Shown: positions 1 through 8,090 of the stretch, piece after piece
How positions within the stretch are numbered: position 1 is the stretch's first letter
Layout: the number at the start of each line of letters is the position of its first letter
Assembly: GCA_003243425.1 (NCBI GenBank)
Contig: QFQP01000052.1
Location: 1-26,907 of the forward strand
DNA from: Archangium gephyra
GTDB lineage: Bacteria; Myxococcota; Myxococcia; Myxococcales; Myxococcaceae
DNA length: 26,907 nt
Direction of reading: 5' to 3'
Translations under genes and position numbers: made by a program
The notes under the pieces: generated by a model
Told to the model about the DNA's origin: nothing
The model's input: the letters and a program-made list of their open reading frames with translations, nothing else
Databases searched by the model: none

Positions 1-1
1 T

Positions 2-225
2 CCGGGTGACGCGGGAGCGCAAGGCGACGCCGACGCAGGGCAGGTGGTCGCCGACGATGCCGGCACGATGTCTTCCGACGCTGGCGAAGACGCGGGCACG
101 ACGACTCCGGACGCAGGCGACGATGCGGGCACGGCGACGTTGGACGCGGGCACGATGCCCTTCGACGCGGGCTCGACGACGATGCCCTACGACGCGGGCA
201 TCGGAGACGGCGGCATCGAGCTCGG
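2..225 (+). repeat. Asp-Ala-Gly coding repeat tract
   Basis: GACGCGGGC-like nonamers recur in frame, encoding DAG units separated by 3-8 residues. Similar tracts lie in two other lipoprotein genes here (about 6410-6515 and 7375-7510, minus strand). They are protein spacers rather than mobile repeats, but could promote recombination between lipoprotein genes. Confidence 0.7.
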
Positions 226-2032
226 TGACGGTGGCGTTTGCAGCGCGACGTCGCCTCGGGGCAGCGCGAACTTCATCGGTACGACCGTCGGTCGGCCCAA
301 CACGTTTGCGCTCGCGAGGACGTCCGTGCTCGACGGGTGCAACGGCCGCGAGGCGCACCCCGGGCCCGACGCCGTGTACCGCTTCACGGTGCCGCCGGGT
401 CAGGTGCTGGCCGCGAGCGTGCAGTCGTTGACCGGCGATGGCTCGATGACCAACCCGCTCTACGACCCGGTCGTGTACGTGGTCGAACCGCCGGCGTGGA
501 ACTGCTTCGTTCAGAACCAGACCTCTACGTGGGCGCAGTGCGCGGTGTGGAGCGAGGCGCCGGCCATGAACGCTGCCGCGCTCGCCGGTGCCGACCGCGT
601 CGAGTGGACGAACCTCGGAGCGCGACCGGTCGAAGTGTTCCTTGTCATCGACTCGCTGCGCACGACGGCGCCGACGGGGCTCGACCTCGATTCCAACGGT
701 GCGCCTGATTTCTGGGTCACGGGCGCAGGTGCGTTCTCGGTCACGGCCACGCTCACGCCGAAGCCCGCAGCGCCTGCAAACGACACGTGCGCGGGCGCAG
801 TGCCGCTCATCGCCGGCAGCACGACCGGCACCACCGTCAGCGCGAACTCGGACCTCACGTTCGACGTGAGCGCCGACGGCTGCCTCACCGTCTCGGAAGA
901 TCAGGAGCTCGGCGACGTCTTCTATTCAGCGACCATCAACCCGGGCCAACGCTTCATCGTGCAGGCGTCGTCGCCGGTGGCGGATCAGAACGTGGGCATC
1001 AACCTGTTCAACGACATCTGCAACGAAGTGCTCGCATGCAAGTACGCCACGTCGCGACCTGGCGACCCGGCGGTCGCCTTCTGGGACAACACCGGCACCA
1101 GCCCGCTGACCGTCATGATTCAGGTCTTCACGATGAACGGGCAGACGCCGGGCGCGCTCTTCACGCTCGACAGTCAGTTCGTGCCGATTCCTGCCGGGCC
1201 CGCCAACGACACCTGTAGCGGCGCCGTCGTGCTCACGCCCGGTGCGCCGCCGACGGCCGGAACCACGGTGGGAGCTGCCGAAGACCTCACCTATGCGAGC
1301 AACAACACCTGCTTCGATGTCACGCACCAGCAGGACGTCTTCTATTCGGTGGTGTTGCCGCCGCAGCAGCGCCTGGTGGTGACCGCGTCGACGGCGGAAC
1401 CCAACGCGTTCCTCGACGTGAACACGTTCCTTGGTGCGTGCATGAACGTGGCGTCGTGCACCGTCGGCGCTTCTTCGGGCACCACGCCCGCGCGCGCGAT
1501 TCGCGACAACAAGACGGCCAACGCGCAGACCGTGATGGTGCAGGTCGCGTCGAATACCAGCGGAGCGGTCGGCGCCACGTTCACCGTCGGCGCTGCGGTG
1601 AGTGCGATTCCCGCTCCGCCTGCGAACGACACCTGCGCCGCCGCGACGGTGCTGATGTCGGGCACCACTGCACAGGGAACGTTCGTCGGGTCCGCGAGCC
1701 ATTCTCCGCTGACGGCCAACGCCACGCAGTGTGCAGGCCGTCGCACGCTCGCTGACGTGTTCTACGCGCTCACCGTGCCCGCAGGCGCCACTGCGACGGT
1801 GACGGTCACGCCGCCGGCCGGCCTCGACACCGCCATCAACATCACGCAGTCGTCGACCAGTTGCTCCGGTGTCGGCACGTGTGTCGGTCGCGACGATCGC
1901 GGCTACTCGGGCGAGGCCGACATCGCGACGTACCGGAACACGGGTAACAGCGCGCGCACGGTGCTGGTGCAGGTGCTCGCGTACAACGGCGCCGAAGACA
2001 CGTTCAGCATCAGCGCGGTCATCACGCCGTAG
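2..2032 (+). CDS. Repeat-built surface (lipo)protein with Asp-Ala-Gly stalk, 5' end outside window
   Basis: The frame is open from base 2, so the true start and any signal peptide lie upstream. The first ~70 residues are a low-complexity Asp-Ala-Gly tract (bases 2 to about 225), the spacer that myxobacterial lipoproteins carry between lipid anchor and folded part. After it come a divergent Cys-containing first domain (about 235-765) and three tandem domains of ~140 residues starting near bases 770, 1195 and 1618. Each opens with PANDTC or a variant and contains a DVFY/S motif followed by a proline-rich turn and beta-strand-like sequence. This resembles bacterial pre-peptidase C-terminal (PPC-like) beta-sandwich domains, but the assignment is by eye. 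There is no protease motif, C-terminal membrane anchor or MYXO-CTERM tail. It is probably an outer-surface adhesive or structural protein, ligand unknown. It ends in TAG at 2030-2032. Confidence 0.8.
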   Translation, partial: PGDAGAQGDADAGQVVADDAGTMSSDAGEDAGTTTPDAGDDAGTATLDAGTMPFDAGSTTMPYDAGIGDGGIELGDGGVCSATSPRGSANFIGTTVGRPNTFALARTSVLDGCNGREAHPGPDAVYRFTVPPGQVLAASVQSLTGDGSMTNPLYDPVVYVVEPPAWNCFVQNQTSTWAQCAVWSEAPAMNAAALAGADRVEWTNLGARPVEVFLVIDSLRTTAPTGLDLDSNGAPDFWVTGAGAFSVTATLTPKPAAPANDTCAGAVPLIAGSTTGTTVSANSDLTFDVSADGCLTVSEDQELGDVFYSATINPGQRFIVQASSPVADQNVGINLFNDICNEVLACKYATSRPGDPAVAFWDNTGTSPLTVMIQVFTMNGQTPGALFTLDSQFVPIPAGPANDTCSGAVVLTPGAPPTAGTTVGAAEDLTYASNNTCFDVTHQQDVFYSVVLPPQQRLVVTASTAEPNAFLDVNTFLGACMNVASCTVGASSGTTPARAIRDNKTANAQTVMVQVASNTSGAVGATFTVGAAVSAIPAPPANDTCAAATVLMSGTTAQGTFVGSASHSPLTANATQCAGRRTLADVFYALTVPAGATATVTVTPPAGLDTAINITQSSTSCSGVGTCVGRDDRGYSGEADIATYRNTGNSARTVLVQVLAYNGAEDTFSISAVITP

Positions 2033-2320
2033 TTCTTCACGCTGCGCGAGGTCTGTCAGCGGAAGCTCGACGGTACGAAGCTCCCGACGCGACGGCGGTG
2101 AGACTCGCGCGAGGCGTGATGGTTGAAGGGCATCACGCAGGCCGATGCAGCCTCGTCGACCTGCGAGGCTTCTTCCGGTTGCGCACCGTGACCAGCGTGA
2201 TACTCGCGCGCCGCCACTCGTCGCTCCGATGGCGGCACGACCTCTCGTCGTGACCGTAGGGCGGCCTCGGGTGGCTTCTGCGTGCAGACGTGCCCGAGTT
2301 CCATCTGCCCTGGAGCCATC
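2033..2320. other. Intergenic region, one small hairpin
   Basis: There is no convincing gene. A perfect 6-bp dyad CACGAC-CTCTC-GTCGTG lies at 2236-2252, with no T-run, so it could be a weak terminator or nothing. A GGAG ribosome-binding site at 2312-2315 serves the next gene. Confidence 0.4.
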
Positions 2321-3325
2321 ATGGCCACGCGTGTCCTCGAGTTCGTCCTCACCAACTACAAGAACTTCAACGCGCGCTCGACGCGTGACGCGCTGCTCTC
2401 GTACTGGAGCCACATTCAGCGCGGCGGAAAGATGTTCTGGGCCGTGGCTGGAGCGATGAGCTCCGCGCAGCTCGGCATCACGCTCGCGCCCGCGATTCGT
2501 GAAGGCCTCATCCACGGTCTCTCGGTCACCGGCGCGAACCTCGAAGAGTCGCTGTTCCGGCTCGTCGCGAACCACTCGTACAAGGACTTCCCCGACTACC
2601 GGTACCTCACCAAGCACGACGACACGAAGATCCTCGAGAACCGCATGCGCCGCGTGACGGACACCTCGATCCCCGAAGACGAGGCATTCCGCGCGGTCGA
2701 GAAGATCATCGTGCCCATGTGGAAGTCGGAGAAGTCGCGGCGCTTCTGGCACGAGTACTTCTACGAGGTGATTCAGGCCGTACCGGCGAGCGCACACGAA
2801 GGCCGCGCGGATCAATGCTGGCTGCTCGAAGCCGCGAAGGCGAAGTTGCCCATCGTCGTGCCCGGGCATGAAGACTCGACCTTCGGGAACATCTTCGCGT
2901 CGTACGTGCGCACGAAGGAATGCAACGCGAGCATCGTGAAGTCGGGCATCGAATACATGGCCGACTTCTACGACCGCTACCGCGAGCTCTCGGCGGGCGA
3001 GGGCGTGGGCTTCTTCCAGATCGGCGGCGGCATCGCTGGTGACTTCCCCATCTGCGTGGTGCCCAGCCTCAAGTACGACCTCCAGGAGCCCGCGAAGCCG
3101 TGGGCGTATTTCTGTCAGATCAGTGATTCGACGACCTCGTACGGCAGCTACTCCGGCGCGACGCCCAACGAGAAGATCACCTGGGACAAGCTCACCGAAG
3201 ACACGCCGATGTTCGTCATCGAGTCCGACGCGACCATCGTGGCGCCGCTCATTCTGTCTGCGTTGCTGGAGTGCAAGCGCAACCCGGAAGAAGCCAACGC
3301 GCTCATCGCGCAGCACACGAAGTGA
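2321..3325 (+). CDS. Deoxyhypusine synthase-like enzyme (DHS family, probable polyamine aminobutyl transferase)
   Basis: 334 residues. ATG at 2321 is chosen because GGAG sits 5 nt upstream; a GTG at 2282 in frame has no such site. Family signatures are NLEESLF (~residue 85), VPGHEDSTFGNIFAS, GGGIAGDF, and SGATPNEKITWDKL near the C-terminus. In the last motif E284, W288 and K290 align with Glu323, Trp327 and catalytic Lys329 of human DHS, so the NAD-dependent transfer of an aminobutyl group from spermidine looks possible. The GGG motif is followed by GDF where eukaryotic DHS has KHH, which removes the His288 equivalent that contacts substrate. Bacteria lack eIF5A, so the acceptor is probably a free amine such as putrescine; some bacterial homologues are reported to make homospermidine. 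The exact product is inference. It is a single gene with 37 bp to the next. Confidence 0.85.
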   Translation: MATRVLEFVLTNYKNFNARSTRDALLSYWSHIQRGGKMFWAVAGAMSSAQLGITLAPAIREGLIHGLSVTGANLEESLFRLVANHSYKDFPDYRYLTKHDDTKILENRMRRVTDTSIPEDEAFRAVEKIIVPMWKSEKSRRFWHEYFYEVIQAVPASAHEGRADQCWLLEAAKAKLPIVVPGHEDSTFGNIFASYVRTKECNASIVKSGIEYMADFYDRYRELSAGEGVGFFQIGGGIAGDFPICVVPSLKYDLQEPAKPWAYFCQISDSTTSYGSYSGATPNEKITWDKLTEDTPMFVIESDATIVAPLILSALLECKRNPEEANALIAQHTK

Positions 3326-3362
3326 ATCCGGCCGGGCGGTGCCCACGTATCGGGTACCGTCG

Positions 3363-4445
3363 ATGGCCGTGACGCGCGGAACATGGGTCGTGCTCGGAGC
3401 AGGTGTGCTGGTGACGGCGTTGTTCGTCGTTCGCCGCGCACCTGCCGATGCGTCGTCGGCGTACGCGCCTGCGCGCGATGACGAGGTGCTGGCGCAGGTG
3501 ATGCCGCGCGTGGCCGATGCAGGGTCTTCTCCGGAAGCGGCCGCTGAACAGGCGAAGCAGTTGATCATCGCGTCACGGAAGAACGGCGGAGATCCACGGT
3601 TGCTCGGCCGCGCGCAGGCGGTGTTGGCGCCGTGGTGGAATGAAGCGGCGCCTCCGCATGCGGTGCGGTTGATGCGCGCGACGCTGAAGCAGTCGCAGCA
3701 CGACTTCGAAGGTTCGCTCGCCGATCTCGACGCGTTGGTGAAGGAAGACCCGAGCGACGCACAGGCGTGGCTGACGCGCGCGACGGTGTTGCAGGTGCTC
3801 GCGCGCTACGACGAAGCGATGCAGTCGTGTGGCGCGCTGGTGCCGCTGGTTTCTGATGAGACTTCGACGGTGTGTCGTGCGCCGTTGCTCGCGTTGACGG
3901 GGAAGGCGGATGAAGCACTGCAGGCGGTGTCTCAGTTCCATGCGCCGTGGGCGTTGTCGGTGAAGGGTGAGTTGTTGCGCTGGCGAGGTGATGAAGCCGG
4001 CGCGCAGGAGGTGTTGAAGAAGGCGCTCAGCGCAGACCCTGATGATTCGTACACGCGGTTGTTGTTGGCCGAATCGCTGCGGGTGAGTGGGAAGTCTTCA
4101 GAGGTCGCGGCGCTCTACTCCGGGCGTGCGTTGAATGACGCCGAGCTGCTCGCGGTGGTGCTCGCGCAGAACGGCGCGGCGTCGACCGAGCGGACAGAGT
4201 TGGCGGAGCGGATGAAGGCTTCACGTGCGCGTGGAGAGACGCTGCATCGCCGCGAAGAGGCCCGGTACGCGTTGATGGTCGAAGGTGATGCCGCGAAGGC
4301 CCTCGAGCTCGCGGTCGAGAACTGGAAAGTGCAGCACGAGGCGGCGGACGCGCAGGTGTTGATGGAAGCCGCGAAGGCTGCGGGTGATGAGAAGGCCGCG
4401 GCTCCAGCGGTGGAGTGGGTGAAGAAGACCGGGGTGAAGTTGTGA
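3363..4445 (+). CDS. Membrane-anchored TPR-like repeat protein
   Basis: 360 residues from ATG 3363. An N-terminal hydrophobic segment (WVVLGAGVLVTALFVV, residues 7-22) with no clear cleavage site suggests a signal anchor with the rest in the periplasm. The remainder is alpha-helical with TPR-like spacing: a block with DLDALVKEDPSDAQAWLTRATVL, then ALSADPDDSYTRLLLAESL, then degenerate units to the C-terminus. There are no catalytic motifs. The following HupE-like gene starts inside the stop codon (GTGA at 4442-4445), so the two are translationally coupled and may act together, for instance with the TPR protein helping assemble the membrane protein; that role is inference. Leucine codon TTG is used much more than in neighbouring genes. 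No strong Shine-Dalgarno is seen, so the start could shift slightly. Confidence 0.75.
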   Translation: MAVTRGTWVVLGAGVLVTALFVVRRAPADASSAYAPARDDEVLAQVMPRVADAGSSPEAAAEQAKQLIIASRKNGGDPRLLGRAQAVLAPWWNEAAPPHAVRLMRATLKQSQHDFEGSLADLDALVKEDPSDAQAWLTRATVLQVLARYDEAMQSCGALVPLVSDETSTVCRAPLLALTGKADEALQAVSQFHAPWALSVKGELLRWRGDEAGAQEVLKKALSADPDDSYTRLLLAESLRVSGKSSEVAALYSGRALNDAELLAVVLAQNGAASTERTELAERMKASRARGETLHRREEARYALMVEGDAAKALELAVENWKVQHEAADAQVLMEAAKAAGDEKAAAPAVEWVKKTGVKL

Positions 4446-5548
4446 AGGGGCCACGTCGTGCGGTCGAGCTCGCCCCGGTGCTGATTGCGTGGCTGATCAG
4501 CAGCAGTGCCTTCGCTCACAAAGGCTCTGACGCGTACTGGTCATTGAAAGCGAACGGCCAACAACTCACCGGCCACTTCGATGTCGCGCTCATCGACCTC
4601 GACTACATCCTCCCGCTCGACAGCAACGGCGACGGCCTTGTCACCTGGGCCGAGCTGCGCGCTCGCGAAGCCGACGCTCGTTCATTGATCAGCAAGGCGC
4701 TCAACGTCGCCGACTGCCCACTCGTGCTCGGCGAGATGAGCGTCATCAAGCACTCCGACGGCAACTACGCGAGCTTCGCCGTGACCGCTTCCTGCGCCGC
4801 CGAGGCCGACGAACGCACCGTCACCTATTCACTGCTCTTCGAGGCCGACCCGACGCATCGCGGGCTCCTCTCGGTGAGCGGGCAGGGCGAAGGTCACTGG
4901 CAGGCCTTCACCACCAGTTCGCGTTCACAGACCGTCTCGTTCAAACCGATTCCCCGCGCCACCCAGGCGTGGACCGCGTTCACCGAGGGCGTGCATCACA
5001 TCGCCATCGGTTGGGACCACCTCTGCTTCCTGTTCGCGTTGCTGCTCCCTTCGGTGCTGCGTCGCGAAGGTCGTACGTGGGCACCGCGTGAAGCGTTCAA
5101 GCCTTCGCTGCTCGACGTGACCAAGGTCGTCACCGCCTTCACCGTCGCGCACTCGATGACGCTGGCGCTCGCGAGCTTCGACGTGGTCTCGCCCGACGGG
5201 CACGCCGTGGAAATCGCCATCGCCGTCTCCGTCGCGCTCGCGGCATTCAACAACCTGGTGCCCTTCGTGCCCGACACGCGCTGGTCGCTCGCGTTCTCGC
5301 TCGGGCTCCTTCACGGCTTCGGCTTCGTGAGCGCCATCGCCGACCTCGGCGCCGACGACGCCACGAAGGGGCTCTCGGTGCTCTGCTTCAACCTCGGCGT
5401 CGAGACCGGCCAGCTCGCCATCGTCGCCCTCTTCGTGCCGCTCGCGTGGAAGCTGCGTGAGACGAAGGTCTACCGCTCGCTGGTCTTCCCGCTCGGCAGC
5501 GCGGTCATTCTGGGCATCGCCCTGTTCTGGACCGCCGAGCGCATCTGA
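4442..5548 (+). CDS. HupE/UreJ-type membrane protein with EF-hand loop
   Basis: 368 residues from GTG 4442, which overlaps the upstream stop and follows a GGGGTGAAG ribosome-binding stretch. A signal peptide ends around AFA-H (residues 23-26). The exported N-terminal domain (26 to ~175) contains a canonical 12-residue EF-hand calcium loop, D60-N62-D64-T68-E71. The C-terminal half carries about six to seven membrane helices with the His motifs of the HupE/UreJ_2 family: HH...WDH (H185, H186, H193), AHSMTLA (H237) and LHGFGF (H291), then FNLGVETGQL. Relatives are linked to nickel or cobalt transport or hydrogenase/urease maturation, but no such enzyme genes lie nearby, so the substrate is open. 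A hairpin at 5559-5575 separates it from the convergent gene. Confidence 0.8.
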   Translation: MKGPRRAVELAPVLIAWLISSSAFAHKGSDAYWSLKANGQQLTGHFDVALIDLDYILPLDSNGDGLVTWAELRAREADARSLISKALNVADCPLVLGEMSVIKHSDGNYASFAVTASCAAEADERTVTYSLLFEADPTHRGLLSVSGQGEGHWQAFTTSSRSQTVSFKPIPRATQAWTAFTEGVHHIAIGWDHLCFLFALLLPSVLRREGRTWAPREAFKPSLLDVTKVVTAFTVAHSMTLALASFDVVSPDGHAVEIAIAVSVALAAFNNLVPFVPDTRWSLAFSLGLLHGFGFVSAIADLGADDATKGLSVLCFNLGVETGQLAIVALFVPLAWKLRETKVYRSLVFPLGSAVILGIALFWTAERI

Positions 5549-5558
5549 CGCGGGCCAG

Positions 5559-5575
5559 CTGCTCAGCGTGAGCAG
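5559..5575. terminator. Hairpin between convergent genes
   Basis: CTGCTCA-GCG-TGAGCAG is a perfect 7-bp stem with a 3-nt loop. It lies 11 nt after the HupE-like stop and overlaps the stop codon of the minus-strand vWA gene. It has no T-run, so intrinsic termination is uncertain; a bidirectional pause or 3'-end role is likely. Confidence 0.45.
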
Positions 5576-6609
5576 GTGACGACGACGGTCAACGGCTGCG
5601 GCATCGAGATGGCGCGCGTGCAGTACGCGCCGCGCAGCACCAGCTCGCCGTTGTTGCGGTCCGTCCACGACCAGCCGCTCACGCCACTGGGGTCGTTGGG
5701 AACCGCTTCGTTGCCGAAGGTGACGGTGATGCCACCATCGAGGTCGGGCACCGAGTCGGTGAGGAACGAACACGCCGAGACCTGATCTCGGATCGACGCG
5801 AAGGCTTCGACCATCGCCGCCGGTGACGTCGCCGGGAAGTAGGCCGAGCCAGCATCGATGCGAGGCCGACCACCGGCGTGCGCCATCGAATCGAGCGCGA
5901 GGGTCAGCGCAGGCCGCGTCACCGACTCGATGCCGATGACCCACGTCGGTACACCGGCATCGAGCGCACCACGCACGTCGTTCAACGTCGTCTGCAGTGA
6001 CGTGCACGTCGGCTCGCCGTCGGTCGCCAGCACCATGCCGCGCGCGGTGTTGGCCGTGCGGCGCGCCTGCAGCACGCCGGTCGCCACGCGCAGCGCTGCC
6101 GAGGTCGGCGTGGAGCCCCACGGCTCCGTGACGTTCGCGGTCGTCAGAATCGCGTCGGCGTTCCCGAAGCCCGGCGGGAGCGCGGTGATGGCCGGCACCT
6201 CGCACTCTTCCGCCCCGTTGATGGGGAAGTACACGGCGCCCAGCTGCACCGTCTCGTCGACCACCGGCAGCGTCTGGTTGAGCGCGGCGCGCAGCGCGTC
6301 CCACTTGCTCACCGTGCCGCCGGGGAAGAACTCGTCCATCGAGCACGAGCGGTCGATGACCAGCATCACCACCGGCTCGGCAGGGCTCAACGAGAAGCGG
6401 CCGTCGATGCAGGGCTTGGGGCCCGCGTCGGGAAGACCGGCGTCACGCACTCCGGCATCGCGTACGCCTGCGTCGGTGCCGCCGTCGCTCCGTGAACCGG
6501 CGTCGGTGCCGGCGTCGAACGGCGTGACCGTCGCGCTCCAGTCGACGAGCTCCGTACGGCCGCAGCCGCTGACCGCCATCACACCCACCACGAGCCAGAG
6601 CGCGCGCAC
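5563..6609 (-). CDS. Lipoprotein with von Willebrand factor A domain
   Basis: 348 residues from a GTG start. The lipobox AVSGC puts the lipidated Cys at residue 16. An Asp-Ala-Gly stalk follows (residues ~32-63), then a vWA domain. The metal-ion-dependent adhesion site is complete by eye: DRSCS (D86, S88, S90), a Thr in GSTPTSAAL and Asp in LATDGEP. It is therefore predicted to bind a divalent metal and a protein ligand at the cell surface. About 100 residues after the vWA core include Cys residues and a beta-rich tail. The HExxH lipoprotein gene lies 41 bp upstream on the same strand, so the two may be cotranscribed. Ligand and role are unknown; adhesion or assembly of a surface complex fits the family. 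Confidence 0.85.
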   Translation of the reverse strand: MRALWLVVGVMAVSGCGRTELVDWSATVTPFDAGTDAGSRSDGGTDAGVRDAGVRDAGLPDAGPKPCIDGRFSLSPAEPVVMLVIDRSCSMDEFFPGGTVSKWDALRAALNQTLPVVDETVQLGAVYFPINGAEECEVPAITALPPGFGNADAILTTANVTEPWGSTPTSAALRVATGVLQARRTANTARGMVLATDGEPTCTSLQTTLNDVRGALDAGVPTWVIGIESVTRPALTLALDSMAHAGGRPRIDAGSAYFPATSPAAMVEAFASIRDQVSACSFLTDSVPDLDGGITVTFGNEAVPNDPSGVSGWSWTDRNNGELVLRGAYCTRAISMPQPLTVVVTCSR

Positions 6610-6650
6610 GCCCGCGGTTCTACTTCAAAGCGGCGCTGCGTCTTTTCACG

Positions 6651-7727
6651 TCACGGCAGAATCGCGTCGTCGAAGCCCAGACAGTCGAGGTACCGCAGGC
6701 GGTTGGGCACGGTGTTCTCGATGGTCGTGAGCATCGAGGCGTCGAGGCGCTGCGCGCGGAAGCGCGAGAAGAACCACACCGGCACCGTCTCCGAGACGTC
6801 TTCGCGCATCGGGTTGTCGCGCGCGTAGTCGCTGATGGCCACGCGGTCGGCGGTCGCCGCCTGCTGCCAGCGCGGCATGTTGAGGTGGTAGCTGTCGAGC
6901 GAGGTGTGCGTCGCTTCGTGGAGCAGGACCTCTTCGAGCCAGCCGTACATCGCCAGGTACCGACCCTGCTGCACGTGAATGAGGATGTTGCGGTTGGCGC
7001 CTCCGAAGAGGTCGTTGCCGTCGTGAATCCACATGGTGTCGAGATCGCGGAAGAGGAACGCGGGGAGCTGCCCGACGGCGTGGGCGTAGAAGCGCGCGTG
7101 TTGCTCGGCGACGGCCTGCGTGAACTCGGGGTTCACCTGAATCTCGACGTGCTTCGAGATGCCGAAGCGCGCGTCGAACAGCAGCGCGTTGACCTGGTTG
7201 TACGAGTTGGTGCGGCGGTCGAACATCGTGCGCACGCCGCGGCCTGCGTACGTGAGGTCGACGAACGACGACGGGTCGGTGGCCTGCATGGCGTCGGCGT
7301 CGATGTACGCGGTGCCGGCGTAGGGCGGCATGGCAGGCGCGGTGGTGTTGGTGGGGAAGGCGCCCGTGCACACGAGCCCTGCGTCGGGCGTTCCGGCGTC
7401 GATGACGGCGGGGCCGGCGTCGGGAAGGCCTGCATCTTCGAGGGGAGCGCCCGCGTCTTCGGCGCCGGCGTCGGTGGCTTCCCCTGCGTCGATGGTCTGC
7501 CCCGCATCGGGTTGAAGCATCGGCGTGGCGACGATGCAGCGCGTGAGTTGCGGAACGCAGGTCGCGCCGAGCGCCGTGCAATCAGTCACCGCTTCGTGGC
7601 CCGTGTCGTCGCAGCCGATGAGCAGGTCACCTTCGCAGCGGCGCGAGTTGGGCTCGCACTCGGCCGGCGGCATGCCGCAGTTGCTGAAGATGAGGAGCGT
7701 GGTGAAGGGAACGGCGATGCGCAGCAT
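6651..7727 (-). CDS. Lipoprotein with HExxH zinc-metallopeptidase motif
   Basis: 358 residues from ATG 7727; a GTG four codons upstream (7739) is also possible. A hydrophobic leader ends in IFSNC (Cys 17), a plausible lipobox. A Cys-rich segment (residues ~24-65, six Cys) precedes an Asp-Ala-Gly stalk (~73-118). The folded domain carries LLHEATH (H270, E271, H274), the zinc-binding and catalytic helix. It is followed by ISDYARDNPMREDVSE, where E309 or E313 could be the third zinc ligand, an arrangement reminiscent of lethal-factor-like (ATLF) peptidases. I could not assign a named family. It is exported and probably outer-membrane anchored, with substrate unknown. It lies just upstream of the vWA lipoprotein gene, so a surface protease plus adhesion partner is a reasonable but unproven idea. 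Confidence 0.75.
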   Translation of the reverse strand: MLRIAVPFTTLLIFSNCGMPPAECEPNSRRCEGDLLIGCDDTGHEAVTDCTALGATCVPQLTRCIVATPMLQPDAGQTIDAGEATDAGAEDAGAPLEDAGLPDAGPAVIDAGTPDAGLVCTGAFPTNTTAPAMPPYAGTAYIDADAMQATDPSSFVDLTYAGRGVRTMFDRRTNSYNQVNALLFDARFGISKHVEIQVNPEFTQAVAEQHARFYAHAVGQLPAFLFRDLDTMWIHDGNDLFGGANRNILIHVQQGRYLAMYGWLEEVLLHEATHTSLDSYHLNMPRWQQAATADRVAISDYARDNPMREDVSETVPVWFFSRFRAQRLDASMLTTIENTVPNRLRYLDCLGFDDAILP

Positions 7728-8090
7728 GCGGGCGCGCACCGTAGCGGCGCTCAGTTCGATTTCATCCTCGGATTCATGCGCTGCTCTCGATGAGGGAAGA
7801 CGTGAACGGGGCGAGCCGATTGCCTGACCCGCGCGAGCCCCTCAACGCGGACGGAGGGCGCGAGAGGGGCGACCTTTTTCGACGTCGTAGGCAAACACAC
7901 GGGTCGTTGGTGCGGAATGTCTACGAGCGCGAAAAGGGGCGCCCCTCGTCTCGGACGTGTCCGTTGCCGCCTCGCTCCTTGTCCTGCGCAACGACAGCGC
8001 GTCTCGAGGTCGCGGAGCCAGCGCGCGACGAGCACTCCGCCGCACGCCCCCCGCCACTGTTCCCCTGATCAGCTCGGGGGCGCGACGTGA
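7728..8090. other. Intergenic region between two minus-strand genes
   Basis: No credible gene: short open frames on both strands are Arg-rich and lack ribosome-binding sites. It should hold the promoter of the HExxH lipoprotein gene and the 3' end of the M36 protease transcript. Visible structure is a GGGGCGCCCC palindrome (7936-7945) and CCCC-N10-GGGG around CTGATCAG (8062-8079), a possible weak terminator for the protease gene. Confidence 0.5.

Noticed and set aside
926..3568. An 880-residue minus-strand frame across the first genes
   Set aside because: Arg-rich shadow of the DHS-like and repeat-protein genes; no start site or domain.
7751..8068. Several 70-95 residue frames in the 7728-8090 gap
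   Set aside because: All are Arg/Ala-rich with no ribosome-binding site; they overlap on both strands.
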